This document shows positions 18,501 through 25,812 of a stretch of 34,260 nucleotides of DNA, in pieces; positions within the stretch are counted from its first letter, which is position 1; the number at the start of each line of letters is the position of its first letter. Both the position numbers and the translations under genes were made by a program. Origin of the DNA: Acetobacter okinawensis (GTDB lineage: Bacteria > Pseudomonadota > Alphaproteobacteria > Acetobacterales > Acetobacteraceae); contig NZ_JOPJ01000030.1 in assembly GCF_002153655.1 (NCBI RefSeq), positions 1-34,260 on the forward strand. The letters run 5' to 3'. The notes under the pieces were generated by a model that saw only the letters and a program-made list of their open reading frames with translations, was not told the DNA's origin and did not search any database.

Positions 18501-19154
18501 ACACCCCCTGTGGCGGAGGGGCCGCTGGTCCGCCCGCTGGCTCCCAGCAGGCCGGATGACACCATGTTGGGCCCACTGCCGCCTGCGCGCTCTCCGCTGG
18601 ATGTGGCGGCCATAACCCCGGCCAAGGCGCGGGAAGCGGCATTCCGCAAGGGGAATCTGGTGCACTCCTTGTTGCAGTTTCTGCCTGAACACCCTGTGGC
18701 GGAGCAGGAGCGGCTTGCCACGGACTGGCTGGCCCGCCCGGCTGCGGGGCTGACTGCGGCAGAGGCTGCCACGCTGGCGGCCCAGATTGTGGCCGTGTTG
18801 CGCATGCCCGCACTGGTGGACCTGTTTGCCCCGCAGGCGCGGGCCGAGCAGCGGCTGGCGGGTATTGCCGGGGGGCAGGTTATTGTCGGGCAGGTGGACC
18901 GTATGTGCGTTCTGCCCGACCGGGTTGTGGTGTGTGATTACAAAAGTGGTCGCCACGCCCCGCGTACGGTGGAGCAGACCCCGGTGCTGTACCTGCGCCA
19001 GATGGCGGCCTACCGCGCCCTGTTGCAGGGCCTGTGGCCGGACAGGCAGGTTGTCTGTGTGCTGGTCTGGACCGAACTGCCCCGTGCTGACCAGTTGCCC
19101 GATAGCCTGCTGGACCGGCACGTTCCCACCCCCGGTGGTGGAGGGGCATCTTGA
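15576..19154 (+). CDS. addA: AddA, UvrD-like helicase and nuclease subunit of AddAB
   Basis: A protein of 1192 residues. ATG 15576 overlaps the addB stop; the frame is open 10 codons upstream but inside addB. Superfamily 1A helicase motifs appear in order: Walker A SAGSGKT (36-42), FTKAAAAEM (Ia), TIHAFCQSLL, LLDEVQDTSPQQW (II), VGDYKQSIYAFQGADP (III), TAHGSKGLQA (V) and YVALTRAADRLVV (VI). The C-terminal nuclease domain has Asp1108 in GQVDRM and Asp1121/Lys1123 in CDYKSG. Both the helicase and the nuclease active sites look complete, so the AddAB machine is expected to have two nuclease domains. trxA follows after about 130 bp, the same neighbour as in many alphaproteobacteria. Confidence 0.97.
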   Translation: MSTPPSQNALDAAIAQANQQQAMASDPTASVFVSASAGSGKTKLLIDRLLRLMLPRVGADGAIVPGSDPARILCLTFTKAAAAEMAIRLQTRLGRWVTLPDTRLDAELAALSVPCTEQTRRKARALFAEVLDLPGGMRIGTIHAFCQSLLRRFPLEASMNPHFTVMEETDAALALQSCVESVLGGQPQATVAPLAGQIGLGDFMALAGVLRRDPRAQAARALVSTQPEQAQALLCRVLNLPAQAAQQTDEAFLHAACTDFADESILRSGLAVLLVEGSATAKANAQALLDWLALYPPERAAQWSVWRNGLLTKDGKPRSRGLLSTKLAEKYTDLADALHREAARILEVEEGLNARQLARLGAALLTMAAPVATLFDQRKAMQGQLEYDDLIHRTLSLLRTPGAAWVLYKLDGGIDHLLLDEVQDTSPQQWRIAGDLTEEFFAGAGTRAEEDGPRTVFAVGDYKQSIYAFQGADPDEFRDWRARFKQRAQGANLPWREPELTVSFRSTAPVLQLVDAVFADAQAARGVAEEQGRPMRHITARPGQGGRVELWPLAEVEGDEQGISPWQPAAVNATRQSPRQKLADALASTIARELAAPAAPGQKPLTPGDVLVLVPRRSSFVPLLVRALKGHNIPVATLVRTGLADQLVVQDLMALCAALLLPQDDLMLGCVLTSPLGGLSDDSLMALAVGRTPGAPLWSTLRERHAQRADWTQAWTMLNTLFGRVDYLTPYELLCAALGQQGGRARLLARLGPEAAEPMDELLSAALRYQEQHPPSLQGFLHWLRHSQETVKREAEAGGNAVRVMTAHGSKGLQARLVILPDTVGTPRFEDRLFWAQDKKTQVDVPLYVPRNALSVGLTRSLYEGLRDKAVEEYNRLLYVALTRAADRLVVCGWKPGRTVPPESWYERCRLGFERAGAQEQDWSVGDWSGKILVLEEHATPPALPASPSAVAPVEHSAAPCCLPGWVGQAPLWRATPPVAEGPLVRPLAPSRPDDTMLGPLPPARSPLDVAAITPAKAREAAFRKGNLVHSLLQFLPEHPVAEQERLATDWLARPAAGLTAAEAATLAAQIVAVLRMPALVDLFAPQARAEQRLAGIAGGQVIVGQVDRMCVLPDRVVVCDYKSGRHAPRTVEQTPVLYLRQMAAYRALLQGLWPDRQVVCVLVWTELPRADQLPDSLLDRHVPTPGGGGAS

Positions 19155-19284
19155 CCACGGCGCAGGCCGCCTTAAGTGTTAGGGGAACCCCGGTCTGCTC
19201 GAGCCTGCCCCGAGTGCTCGGCCAGACCTGATGAAAAAGACAGCGTGGAGTGCTCCCGCACCCCCGTAGGAAGGAAAACATGTC

Positions 19285-19611
19285 ATGAGTGAACATACGC
19301 TTGCTGTCAGCGATTCCAGCTTTGATGCCGCCGTGCTCAAGGCGTCCGGCCTTGTTCTGGTTGATTTCTGGGCAGAATGGTGCGGCCCGTGCAAAATGAT
19401 CGGCCCGGCGCTGGAAGAAATTGGCAAGGACATGCAGGGCAAGGTTACGGTCGCCAAGATCAATATTGATGACAACCCCGTAACACCCAACACCTATGGC
19501 GTGCGCTCCATCCCCACCCTTATGCTGGTGCGTGATGGCAAGGTGGTGGACACAAAGGTCGGGGCCCTGCCCAAAAGCCAGCTTAAGGCATGGGTTGAAG
19601 GCGCGCTGTAA
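19285..19611 (+). CDS. trxA: Thioredoxin
   Basis: A small cytoplasmic dithiol protein of 108 residues that reduces disulfides in ribonucleotide reductase, PAPS reductase and others. The active site WCGPC is at residues 32-36 (Cys33 and Cys36), with the conserved cis-Pro in SIPTLML and the usual Lys/Gly-rich C-terminal part. ATG 19285 follows AGGAAGG (about 19268-19274) by 10 bp. An ATG five bases earlier (19280) has better spacing but reads only ATG-TCA-TGA, with its stop overlapping the real start. The gene follows addA and is closed by a small GC hairpin. Confidence 0.97.
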   Translation: MSEHTLAVSDSSFDAAVLKASGLVLVDFWAEWCGPCKMIGPALEEIGKDMQGKVTVAKINIDDNPVTPNTYGVRSIPTLMLVRDGKVVDTKVGALPKSQLKAWVEGAL

Positions 19612-19657
19612 AACCATGCGCGTTGGGGTGGGTATGGCCTGTTCGGGGCCTGCCTGC

Positions 19658-19680
19658 CCGGACCTGCGTGGTCCGGTCTT
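19658..19680 (+). terminator. Hairpin terminator after trxA
   Basis: A 7-bp perfect GC-rich stem (19658-19664 with 19670-19676) with a 5-base loop is followed by TCTTTGCAT. The T-run is short, so efficiency may be moderate. Confidence 0.55.
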
Positions 19681-19777
19681 TGCATAATCACTTGGCAGAT
19701 TGGCCCCGCCCGCGTAATGCAACCACGCAGGCGTGCAGGGTCCGCGCCATTCGTCTCGTGCAGTTACAGGGTTCAAA

Positions 19778-20683
19778 ATGAGCTGGATCACCGAATACGT
19801 CCGTCCGAAAATCCGCGGTCTTTTGCGCCGTGATGTGCCGGACAACCTGTGGACCACCTGTGATTCATGCTCCCAGATGGTCCTGACCAAGGAACTGCGC
19901 AAGGCGCAGAATGTCTGCCCCCATTGCGGGCACCACATGCGCGTGCTGGTAAGCGACCGTCTGGCATGGACCTTTGACAACGGCGAGTTCACCCGCATTG
20001 AGCTGCCGCTGGCCCCCGTGGACCCGCTAGGCTTCCGCGACCAGAAAAAATATACCGACCGCCTGAAGGATGCGCGCGCCAAAAGCCATCTGGACGAGTC
20101 CCTTGTGGTCGCCCACGGCACCATTGGCGGGCATAATGCCGTTGTGGGCGTTATGGCGTTTGAATTTATGGCAGGCACCATGGGTGCCGCCTTTGGCGAG
20201 CGGTTTGTGGCGGCTGCCCGGCTGGCCATTTTGCAAAAATCCCCGCTGGTGGTGTTTACCGCATCTGGCGGTGCGCGCATGCAGGAAGGGGTGCTCAGCC
20301 TGATGCAGATGCCCCGCACAACCGTTGCGGTGCAGATGCTGCGTGATGCGGGCCTGCCCTATATTGTGGTGCTGACCAACCCGACAACGGGTGGGGTTAC
20401 GGCCTCCTTCGCCATGCTGGGTGATGTGCAGATTGGTGAGCCCAACGCCCTGATCGGTTTTGCCGGTCCCCGTGTTATTCAGGACACCGTGCGCGAAAAG
20501 CTGCCAGAAGGCTTCCAGCGCTCCGAATATCTGCTCGAACACGGCATGCTGGACATGGTTGTGGCCCGTAAGGATATGCCCGCCACACTGGCGCGCCTGA
20601 TCGGCCTGCTCACCCATGCCCCGGCCGATGTTACAGCGCCTCCGCCCAAGCCGGTTGCAGCCCCTGCGGCTGCGGCCGAGTAA
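19778..20683 (+). CDS. accD: Acetyl-CoA carboxylase carboxyltransferase subunit beta
   Basis: AccD with AccA moves the carboxyl group from biotin-BCCP to acetyl-CoA, giving malonyl-CoA for fatty-acid synthesis. It has 301 residues from ATG 19778 (CAGG about 10 bp upstream); the frame is open 15 codons further but homology begins at [13 protein letters not shown] zinc ribbon is formed by Cys28, Cys31, Cys47 and Cys50. The carboxyltransferase core shows GGARMQEG and [14 protein letters not shown], the oxyanion-hole region. An Ala/Pro-rich tail closes the protein. Its neighbour folC begins 9 bp after the stop, the common accD-folC pair. Confidence 0.97.
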   Translation: MSWITEYVRPKIRGLLRRDVPDNLWTTCDSCSQMVLTKELRKAQNVCPHCGHHMRVLVSDRLAWTFDNGEFTRIELPLAPVDPLGFRDQKKYTDRLKDARAKSHLDESLVVAHGTIGGHNAVVGVMAFEFMAGTMGAAFGERFVAAARLAILQKSPLVVFTASGGARMQEGVLSLMQMPRTTVAVQMLRDAGLPYIVVLTNPTTGGVTASFAMLGDVQIGEPNALIGFAGPRVIQDTVREKLPEGFQRSEYLLEHGMLDMVVARKDMPATLARLIGLLTHAPADVTAPPPKPVAAPAAAAE

Positions 20684-20691
20684 GCCTGTCC

Positions 20692-22038
20692 GTGGCGCAG
20701 GCGCAGACCGGGGGCACCGCTCCGGTGCCCGAATTTACGGGCCGCACGGGGGAGGTTCTGCAACGGCTGAACCACCTTTACCCAGCCCTGATTGACCTCT
20801 CGCTTGGTCGGCTGGAGGGGCTGCTGGCCCGTCTGGGCCACCCCGAGCGTAAACTGCCGCCGGTTATCCATGTGGCCGGTACCAATGGCAAGGGCAGCAC
20901 CTGTGCGACCCTGCGCGCCATAGCCGAGGCCGCTGGCTGGCGCGTACATGTCATGACCTCTCCGCATCTGGTGGATGTGACCGAGCGGTTCCGCATTGCG
21001 GGCCATCTGGTCAGCGAGGCCGAACTGGTGGCAACACTTGAAGAGATCGAGCGGGTGAATGACGGCGCACCCATTACCGTGTTTGAGGTGCTGACTGCCG
21101 CGGGCTTTGTGCTGTTTGCCCGCCACCCGGCGGAACTGGCCATTATTGAGGTCGGTCTGGGTGGGCGGTGCGACGCCACCAATGTGCTCGAACGCCCTGC
21201 AGCATGTATTGTTACCGCCATATCCCGCGATCATGAGGCTTTTCTGGGCGATTCGCTGGCAGCGATTGCGGCGGAAAAAGCCGGTATCTTCAAATCCGGT
21301 GTGCCTGCGGTTACGGGCAGCCAGCCTGCCGAGGTCATGCAGGTTCTCGCAGCACAGGCCCACGCAGTGGGGGCACCTCTGGCCCGCCGTGGTGTGGAAT
21401 GGAGCATTGCCCCCTTTCCTGCCAGCGCGGACAGGCCTGCCGGGCTGCGCCTGACGGATGCTCAGGGCACACTGGACCTGCCCATGCCAGCCCTTGCTGG
21501 CCCGTGGCAGATGGAAAACGCCGGTCTGGCGGTAGAGGCCCTGCGCCTGTCCGGTCTGGCTCTGCCCCAGACTGCGTGGCAGGGGGTAGGGCAGGTGCAA
21601 TGGCCTGCGCGCATGCAGCGCCTGCACGGCCATCTGGCGGCTTTGCTGCCAGCAGGGTGGGAACTCTGGCTTGATGGTGGGCACAACCCCGGAGCCGGTG
21701 TGGCGCTGGCGCAGGAGCTGACCCACTGGAAGGACCGCCCCTTACATATGCTGGTGGGGATGAAGCAGACCAAGGATGCATCAGGCTTTTTAGGTCCGCT
21801 GCTCCCACATGCGGATGACCTGTGGGCCATCTGCGAACCCGAGCAGCATCTGGCCCTGCCTGCGCAGGCTATTGTGGAGGCATCGGGGGGCAAGGCCCAT
21901 GTCGGCCCCACACTGGCACAGGCCCTGACCGCTCTGGCGGCCCAAGCACAGCCTGAGCACCCTGCGCGGGTGCTGATCTGTGGCAGCCTGTACCTTGCTG
22001 GTGTAGCGCTCAGGCAGGACGGCTGGGTCGTCCGGTAA
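20692..22038 (+). CDS. folC: Folylpolyglutamate / dihydrofolate synthase
   Basis: FolC adds glutamate to dihydropteroate and then to folates, using ATP; it belongs to the Mur ligase family. It has 448 residues. The start is a GTG at 20692, 9 bp after the accD stop with only a weak ribosome-binding site, so translation is probably coupled to accD. Motifs: P-loop GTNGKGST at residues 63-70, SPHLVDVTERFRI, EVGLGGRCDATNV, and the second-domain LDGGHNPGA. Together with folP upstream in the window it gives two non-adjacent folate genes. Confidence 0.96.
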   Translation: MAQAQTGGTAPVPEFTGRTGEVLQRLNHLYPALIDLSLGRLEGLLARLGHPERKLPPVIHVAGTNGKGSTCATLRAIAEAAGWRVHVMTSPHLVDVTERFRIAGHLVSEAELVATLEEIERVNDGAPITVFEVLTAAGFVLFARHPAELAIIEVGLGGRCDATNVLERPAACIVTAISRDHEAFLGDSLAAIAAEKAGIFKSGVPAVTGSQPAEVMQVLAAQAHAVGAPLARRGVEWSIAPFPASADRPAGLRLTDAQGTLDLPMPALAGPWQMENAGLAVEALRLSGLALPQTAWQGVGQVQWPARMQRLHGHLAALLPAGWELWLDGGHNPGAGVALAQELTHWKDRPLHMLVGMKQTKDASGFLGPLLPHADDLWAICEPEQHLALPAQAIVEASGGKAHVGPTLAQALTALAAQAQPEHPARVLICGSLYLAGVALRQDGWVVR

Positions 22039-22211
22039 ATATGCTGGTGGCCGGGTGGGGGGCGCGCAGGCTCTGCTGTGCTCTCCCGCCGGTGTTCCGC
22101 CACTTATGGTGCGTTTAGCAAGTAGAGTTGTCGTGCAATCAGGTATTGAGCACGTCATCCCTCACGGGAGCAGCCTGCCAGAATGGACGATGATGTGGGT
22201 GGGAAAGAAAA

Positions 22212-22286
22212 TGGTGCCCCCATTCAGATTTGAACTGAAGACCTACCGCTTACAAGGCGGTTGCTCTACCACTGAGCTATAAGGGC
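22212..22286 (-). tRNA. tRNA-Thr (anticodon UGU)
   Basis: The minus strand folds into a complete cloverleaf of 75 bases including an encoded CCA (22212-22214). The acceptor stem is GCCCTTA with TGGGGGC. The D stem is GCTC/GAGC around a short loop. The anticodon stem is ACCGC/GCGGT with loop CTTGTAA, so the anticodon is TGT (Thr, ACA codons). The T arm is TTCAG/CTGAA around TTCAAAT. The discriminator is A. The gene stands alone, opposite to folC and cysS. Confidence 0.96.
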
Positions 22287-22313
22287 ATAGATACGCATTC
22301 TCTGTAAGTCGGG

Positions 22314-22344
22314 ACTATAAGCGATAAAAGGGTTGGAGCGTCAA
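22314..22344 (-). promoter_or_regulatory. Candidate promoter of tRNA-Thr
   Basis: On the minus strand TTGACG (22339-22344) and TATAGT (22314-22319) lie upstream of the tRNA. The spacer is 19 bp, longer than the ideal 17. It would leave a 5' leader of about 20 bases for RNase P removal. The same short gap must also hold the cysS promoter on the other strand. Confidence 0.4.
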
Positions 22345-22426
22345 GCCCTGTTTTTTGGAATAATCGCGGTTTTTTTGGCCCATACAGATATTGCATCGTT
22401 TTCATGGGTGGCGCATCTAGGCGGAC

Positions 22427-23803
22427 ATGCCGCACGCATCCCAAAGCCCCGCCCCCGCCCTGTTCCTGCACGACAGCCAACGCCGTGCGACCGTGCCGTT
22501 CCAGCCGCTCGATCCGGCACATATCAAGGTCTATTACTGCGGTCCCACGGTGTATGATCTGGCGCATATTGGCAACTTGCGCGCCATGCTTACGGCGGAT
22601 GTGCTGGTCCGGCTGCTGCGCACCCTGTACCCACGGGTAACATTTGTGCGCAACATTACCGATGTGGACGACAAGATAACCGCCCGCGCCCGTGCGAATG
22701 GGGAGGATATTGGCGCACTCACCCAGCGCACCACGCAGGAGTTCCACAAGGACCTGGCGGCCCTTGGCGTGCTGCCCCCCGACATAGAACCCCGCGCGAC
22801 CCATAACATAGGCGAGATGCAGGCCATGATCGCCCGCCTGATTGAGAACGGGCATGCGTATGAGGCACAGGGGCATGTGCTGTTTTCGGTCGGGTCTTTT
22901 CCCTCCTACGGTGCGCTGTCGGGCCGCAACCCCGATGAACTGGAGGCCGGAGCCCGTGTGGAGGTCGCCCCGTACAAGAAAGCCGCAGGGGATTTTGTGC
23001 TGTGGAAGCCATCGGACGCGGAGCAGCCGGGGTGGGAGAGCCCATGGGGCCGTGGGCGTCCGGGGTGGCATATTGAGTGCTCGGCCATGTCGCACCGTTA
23101 TCTGGGCGATAGTTTTGACATTCATGGCGGTGGCTCGGACCTGCTCTTCCCGCATCATGAGAACGAACGTGCGCAGAGCCTGTGCTGCTTTCCGCACAGC
23201 CAGTTCGCCAATTACTGGGTGCATAACGCCATGCTTTTGGTCGAGGGCGAGAAAATGTCCAAGTCTTTGGGCAATTTCCTGACCATCCGCGACGTGCTGG
23301 CGCAGGCTCCGGCGGAGGCTTTGCGCCTGCTGCTGCTGGGCGCGCATTATCGCTCCACCCTGAATTACACACAGGCCGGGCTAAACGAGGCGCGCAAAAC
23401 GCTCGACCGCTTCTACCGCGCGCTTTCCAGCGTTACGGATATTCCCGAGGCTCCCGTCCCGCAAACCGTACGCGCCGCGCTGGAGGAAGACCTGAACACC
23501 CCCAAAGCCATTGCCGAGCTGCATGTGCTCGCCAATCAGGCCATGGGGGGGGACCGGGATGCCGCAGGTGCTCTGCGGGCGGGTGGCCGCCTGCTCGGGC
23601 TTTTGCAGGATGACCCGCAGCTCTGGTTCAAGGGTGGGGCCTCGGTCGAGGAAGATGCCGCTATTGAGGGGCTGATCGCCGAGCGGCTGGCCGCCAAAAA
23701 GGCGCGCGATTTTGCAAGGGCCGATGCCCTGCGCGACCAGTTGCAGGCACAGGGTATTGTGCTTGAAGATACCAAAGACGGAACAAGCTGGAGGCGCGCA
23801 TGA
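22427..23803 (+). CDS. cysS: Cysteinyl-tRNA synthetase
   Basis: Class I aminoacyl-tRNA synthetase of 458 residues that charges tRNA-Cys. ATG 22427 follows TAGGCGG at about 22417-22423. Catalytic motifs are HIGN at 47-50 (in DLAHIGN) and KMSKS at 276-280. Zinc and cysteine-recognition residues include Cys38 in YYCGPTVYD, the Cys of WHIECSAM and the His/Glu of FPHHENE. The conserved IHGGGSDL lies just before the last motif. The C-terminal helical domain ends normally. Its TGA overlaps the ATG of the next gene (ATGA, 23800-23803). Confidence 0.98.
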   Translation: MPHASQSPAPALFLHDSQRRATVPFQPLDPAHIKVYYCGPTVYDLAHIGNLRAMLTADVLVRLLRTLYPRVTFVRNITDVDDKITARARANGEDIGALTQRTTQEFHKDLAALGVLPPDIEPRATHNIGEMQAMIARLIENGHAYEAQGHVLFSVGSFPSYGALSGRNPDELEAGARVEVAPYKKAAGDFVLWKPSDAEQPGWESPWGRGRPGWHIECSAMSHRYLGDSFDIHGGGSDLLFPHHENERAQSLCCFPHSQFANYWVHNAMLLVEGEKMSKSLGNFLTIRDVLAQAPAEALRLLLLGAHYRSTLNYTQAGLNEARKTLDRFYRALSSVTDIPEAPVPQTVRAALEEDLNTPKAIAELHVLANQAMGGDRDAAGALRAGGRLLGLLQDDPQLWFKGGASVEEDAAIEGLIAERLAAKKARDFARADALRDQLQAQGIVLEDTKDGTSWRRA

Positions 23804-24573
23804 CCGGGCGGGATGGCGGGGCACCGCTGGAGCCTTTGGGCAACACACCTGTTGTTATTCTGGTGCGGCCACAAATGGCCGAAAACATAGGGACCACAGC
23901 CCGCGCCATGGCCAATGGCGGCCTGTTCCACCTCCGGCTTGTTAGCCCGCGTGACGGCTGGCCGCAGGACAGGGCATGGCGTACGGCCTCGGGCGCGGAC
24001 AGGATACTGGAAGCGGCGACAGTGCACGAGAGTGTAGATGACGCCATTGCCGACCTGCACCATGTGTATGCCACCTGCCCTCGGCCACGCCATATTGTGA
24101 AAACGGTCATGACTGCGCGCGGCGGGGCTGCGGAACTGCATGCGGCTACGCAGCGCGGGCTCAAGGTCGGGCTGATGTTTGGCCCCGAGCGGGCCGGGCT
24201 TGATAATGAGGATATGGCGCGCGCGGACGCGCTGATCCGCTACCCGCTCAACCCTACCTTTATGTCGCTCAATCTGGCGCAGGCGGTCATGATTATGGCG
24301 TATGAATGGTGGATGGCCACAGATGCCACACCACCGCGTACGCTGATGACCAACGAGACACATGTCGCCACCAAGGGTGAGCTTGAGAACTTCATGAGCC
24401 ATCTTGTGCGTGAGCTGGATGGATGTGGGTTTTTGCGGAACGAGCAAAAACGTCCGGGCATGGTGCGCAACCTGCGCCACTTTTTTACCCGTGGCGAAGT
24501 CACCGAGCAGGAATTGCGGACCCTGCATGGCGTTGTGCGTGAACTGGCCAACCCACGCCGCACGCAGGACTGA
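23800..24573 (+). CDS. trmJ: SPOUT-family tRNA 2'-O-methyltransferase (TrmJ-like)
   Basis: A protein of 257 residues. The SPOUT (TrmH-like) fold signatures are clear: VVILVRPQMAENIGTTARAMAN at the start of the domain, LMFGPERAGLDNED in the middle, and NPTFMSLNLAQAVMIMAYE at the knotted C-terminal AdoMet site. The arrangement matches the TrmJ group, which methylates the ribose of nucleotide 32 in several tRNAs. About 80 further residues after the knot are predicted helical and fit the TrmJ C-terminal extension. It is translationally coupled to cysS, and both end at a strong terminator. Substrate specificity is inferred from family only. Confidence 0.88.
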   Translation: MTGRDGGAPLEPLGNTPVVILVRPQMAENIGTTARAMANGGLFHLRLVSPRDGWPQDRAWRTASGADRILEAATVHESVDDAIADLHHVYATCPRPRHIVKTVMTARGGAAELHAATQRGLKVGLMFGPERAGLDNEDMARADALIRYPLNPTFMSLNLAQAVMIMAYEWWMATDATPPRTLMTNETHVATKGELENFMSHLVRELDGCGFLRNEQKRPGMVRNLRHFFTRGEVTEQELRTLHGVVRELANPRRTQD

Positions 24574-24621
24574 GCGATCACGCTCCGGCCCGTACGCATG
24601 CGGGCAGGTTTGGTAGCAGCC

Positions 24622-24671
24622 CCCAACGCACCGGCAAGTTTTATCCGGTGCGTTGGGAGCTGTTTTTTTTT
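24622..24671 (+). terminator. Strong Rho-independent terminator of cysS-trmJ
   Basis: A 13-bp perfect stem (24622-24634 with 24645-24657), a 10-base loop and a run of nine T (24663-24671) mark it. It lies just before the convergent hydrolase gene, whose stop is at 24677, so the hairpin may also serve that gene, although the minus-strand side has no T-run. Confidence 0.93.
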
Positions 24672-24676
24672 AAGGA

Positions 24677-25381
24677 TTAGTCCGCAGCAAGGGCCATGTG
24701 CTGCTGGCCCATGGCGCGGGTGACGTGGTCTTCCACCGCAGCGGTAATCTTGTCTGCCTGCTTGGCAAAAATATGGTCCGCTTCGGGGTAGATGCGGTAA
24801 TCCACGGCAACACCCTTCTGGGTGTTCAGCTTGTCCACCAGCTTGTGGATGGCGGGCTCGGGGGCCATGTCATCTTTGCCCCCGGCAATCATCAGCCCGC
24901 CGCATGGACAGGGGGCCAGAAAGCCGAAGTCATAATGTGCAGCAGGGGGGGCAATGCTGATCCAGCCGGTAATTTCTGGCCGGCGCATCAGCAACTGCAT
25001 GCCGACGAACGCCCCGAAGGAATAGCCCGCAATCCACAGACCGCTGGCGTTGGGGTTGATCATCTGCATCCAGTCAAGGGCTGCTGCTGCATCGGAAATT
25101 TCACCAATGCCGCCATCAAAGCGCCCCTGCGAGCGCCCAACCCCACGGGAGTTGTAGCGCATGACGGAAAAGCCCATGTTCTCGAACGTGCGGTACAGGG
25201 CGTATGTAATCCGGTTGTTCATGGTGCCGCCGTGCAGCGGGTGCGGGTGCAGCACGAGGGCAAGCGGGGCGTTGGGCTCGTTTGAGTGGTGATAACGCCC
25301 TTCAAGACGTCCATCCGGGCCGGCAAACATAACCTCAGGCATGTAGGTTCCGCTTGATCTGGGAAGGGCGTCCACGGGCAT
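24677..25381 (-). CDS. Alpha/beta hydrolase (COG2945-like)
   Basis: A cytoplasmic serine hydrolase of 234 residues from ATG 25381, which has GGAAG 6 bp upstream. ATG 25342 (221 residues, at MPEVMFAG) matches where the family usually begins and is an equal candidate; a TTG at 25462 is less likely. The alpha/beta-hydrolase core is seen in LVLHPHPLHGGTMNN, YNSRGVGRSQG and the nucleophile elbow GYSFGA (Ser121). The likely acid is in GGKDDM and the likely base is His in EADHIFA. No signal peptide is visible. Such proteins are widespread in alphaproteobacteria, often annotated only as hydrolases; the substrate is unknown. It is divergently placed to the sulfur cluster. Confidence 0.85.
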   Translation of the reverse strand: MPVDALPRSSGTYMPEVMFAGPDGRLEGRYHHSNEPNAPLALVLHPHPLHGGTMNNRITYALYRTFENMGFSVMRYNSRGVGRSQGRFDGGIGEISDAAAALDWMQMINPNASGLWIAGYSFGAFVGMQLLMRRPEITGWISIAPPAAHYDFGFLAPCPCGGLMIAGGKDDMAPEPAIHKLVDKLNTQKGVAVDYRIYPEADHIFAKQADKITAAVEDHVTRAMGQQHMALAAD

Positions 25382-25812
25382 GACGCTTCCGGGTTCAATA
25401 ACTGCTCTGGTCAGGAACGATGCCACGTTCACGGCCGGAGCATGCGGGCCATAAACCCGCAAGCTTTAACTTCTGCTCAGCACATTCCCTTTTCCGTTTC
25501 TGGGGGAAAACAGAAAAAGGAACGCATACAGACACATGGTGTCCGTCCCACGACCAGAAAAGGGGAAAGGCACACTCTGGCGTTGACCTTGCGCAAAACG
25601 CAGGCATAATCAGGCGGGGTATTGTCCGTGAATGCCGCGGACGCGGGTAAACCCGTTTCCAGCCTGCTGCCTTTATTGTGCCCTGTGGTGCTGACCATGT
25701 GGCACTCTATAGCTGTTGCAGGGGCTGAATTTCCACATAAATCGTGACAGGGGCCGTACTGTGCGGCCTGCAAAAAGCGCAGTTCTGGTATGGGTTCGGG
25801 TATATAAACGGC
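25382..25812. promoter_or_regulatory. Divergent region between hydrolase and desulfurase genes
   Basis: This 431-bp region has no convincing gene; the short open frames across it lack ribosome-binding sites and resemble nothing known. It contains an imperfect hairpin (TTTCTG at 25497-25502 with CAGAAA at 25511-25516), the + strand promoter candidate at 25583-25610, and a roughly 200-base leader ahead of the first desulfurase. That leader holds two small inverted repeats (about 25644-25655, and GGCCG/CGGCC near 25755). I looked for an IscR-type palindrome and did not find a good one. Confidence 0.45.
25583..25610 (+). promoter_or_regulatory. Candidate promoter of the desulfurase-ferredoxin-mnmA cluster
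   Basis: TTGACC (25583-25588) and CATAAT (25605-25610) are separated by 16 bp, a good sigma-70-type match. Transcription from here would give a leader of about 195 bases before ATG 25813. Confidence 0.5.

Noticed and set aside
16377-19121. Very long minus-strand open frame (914 codons) opposite addA
   Set aside because: Composition is that of a GC-rich shadow frame (His, Gln, Pro, Arg-rich, no domain). addA on the other strand has every helicase and nuclease motif.
25420-25773. Short overlapping frames on both strands between the hydrolase and the first desulfurase
   Set aside because: No ribosome-binding sites, no family features, and they cross a good promoter candidate.
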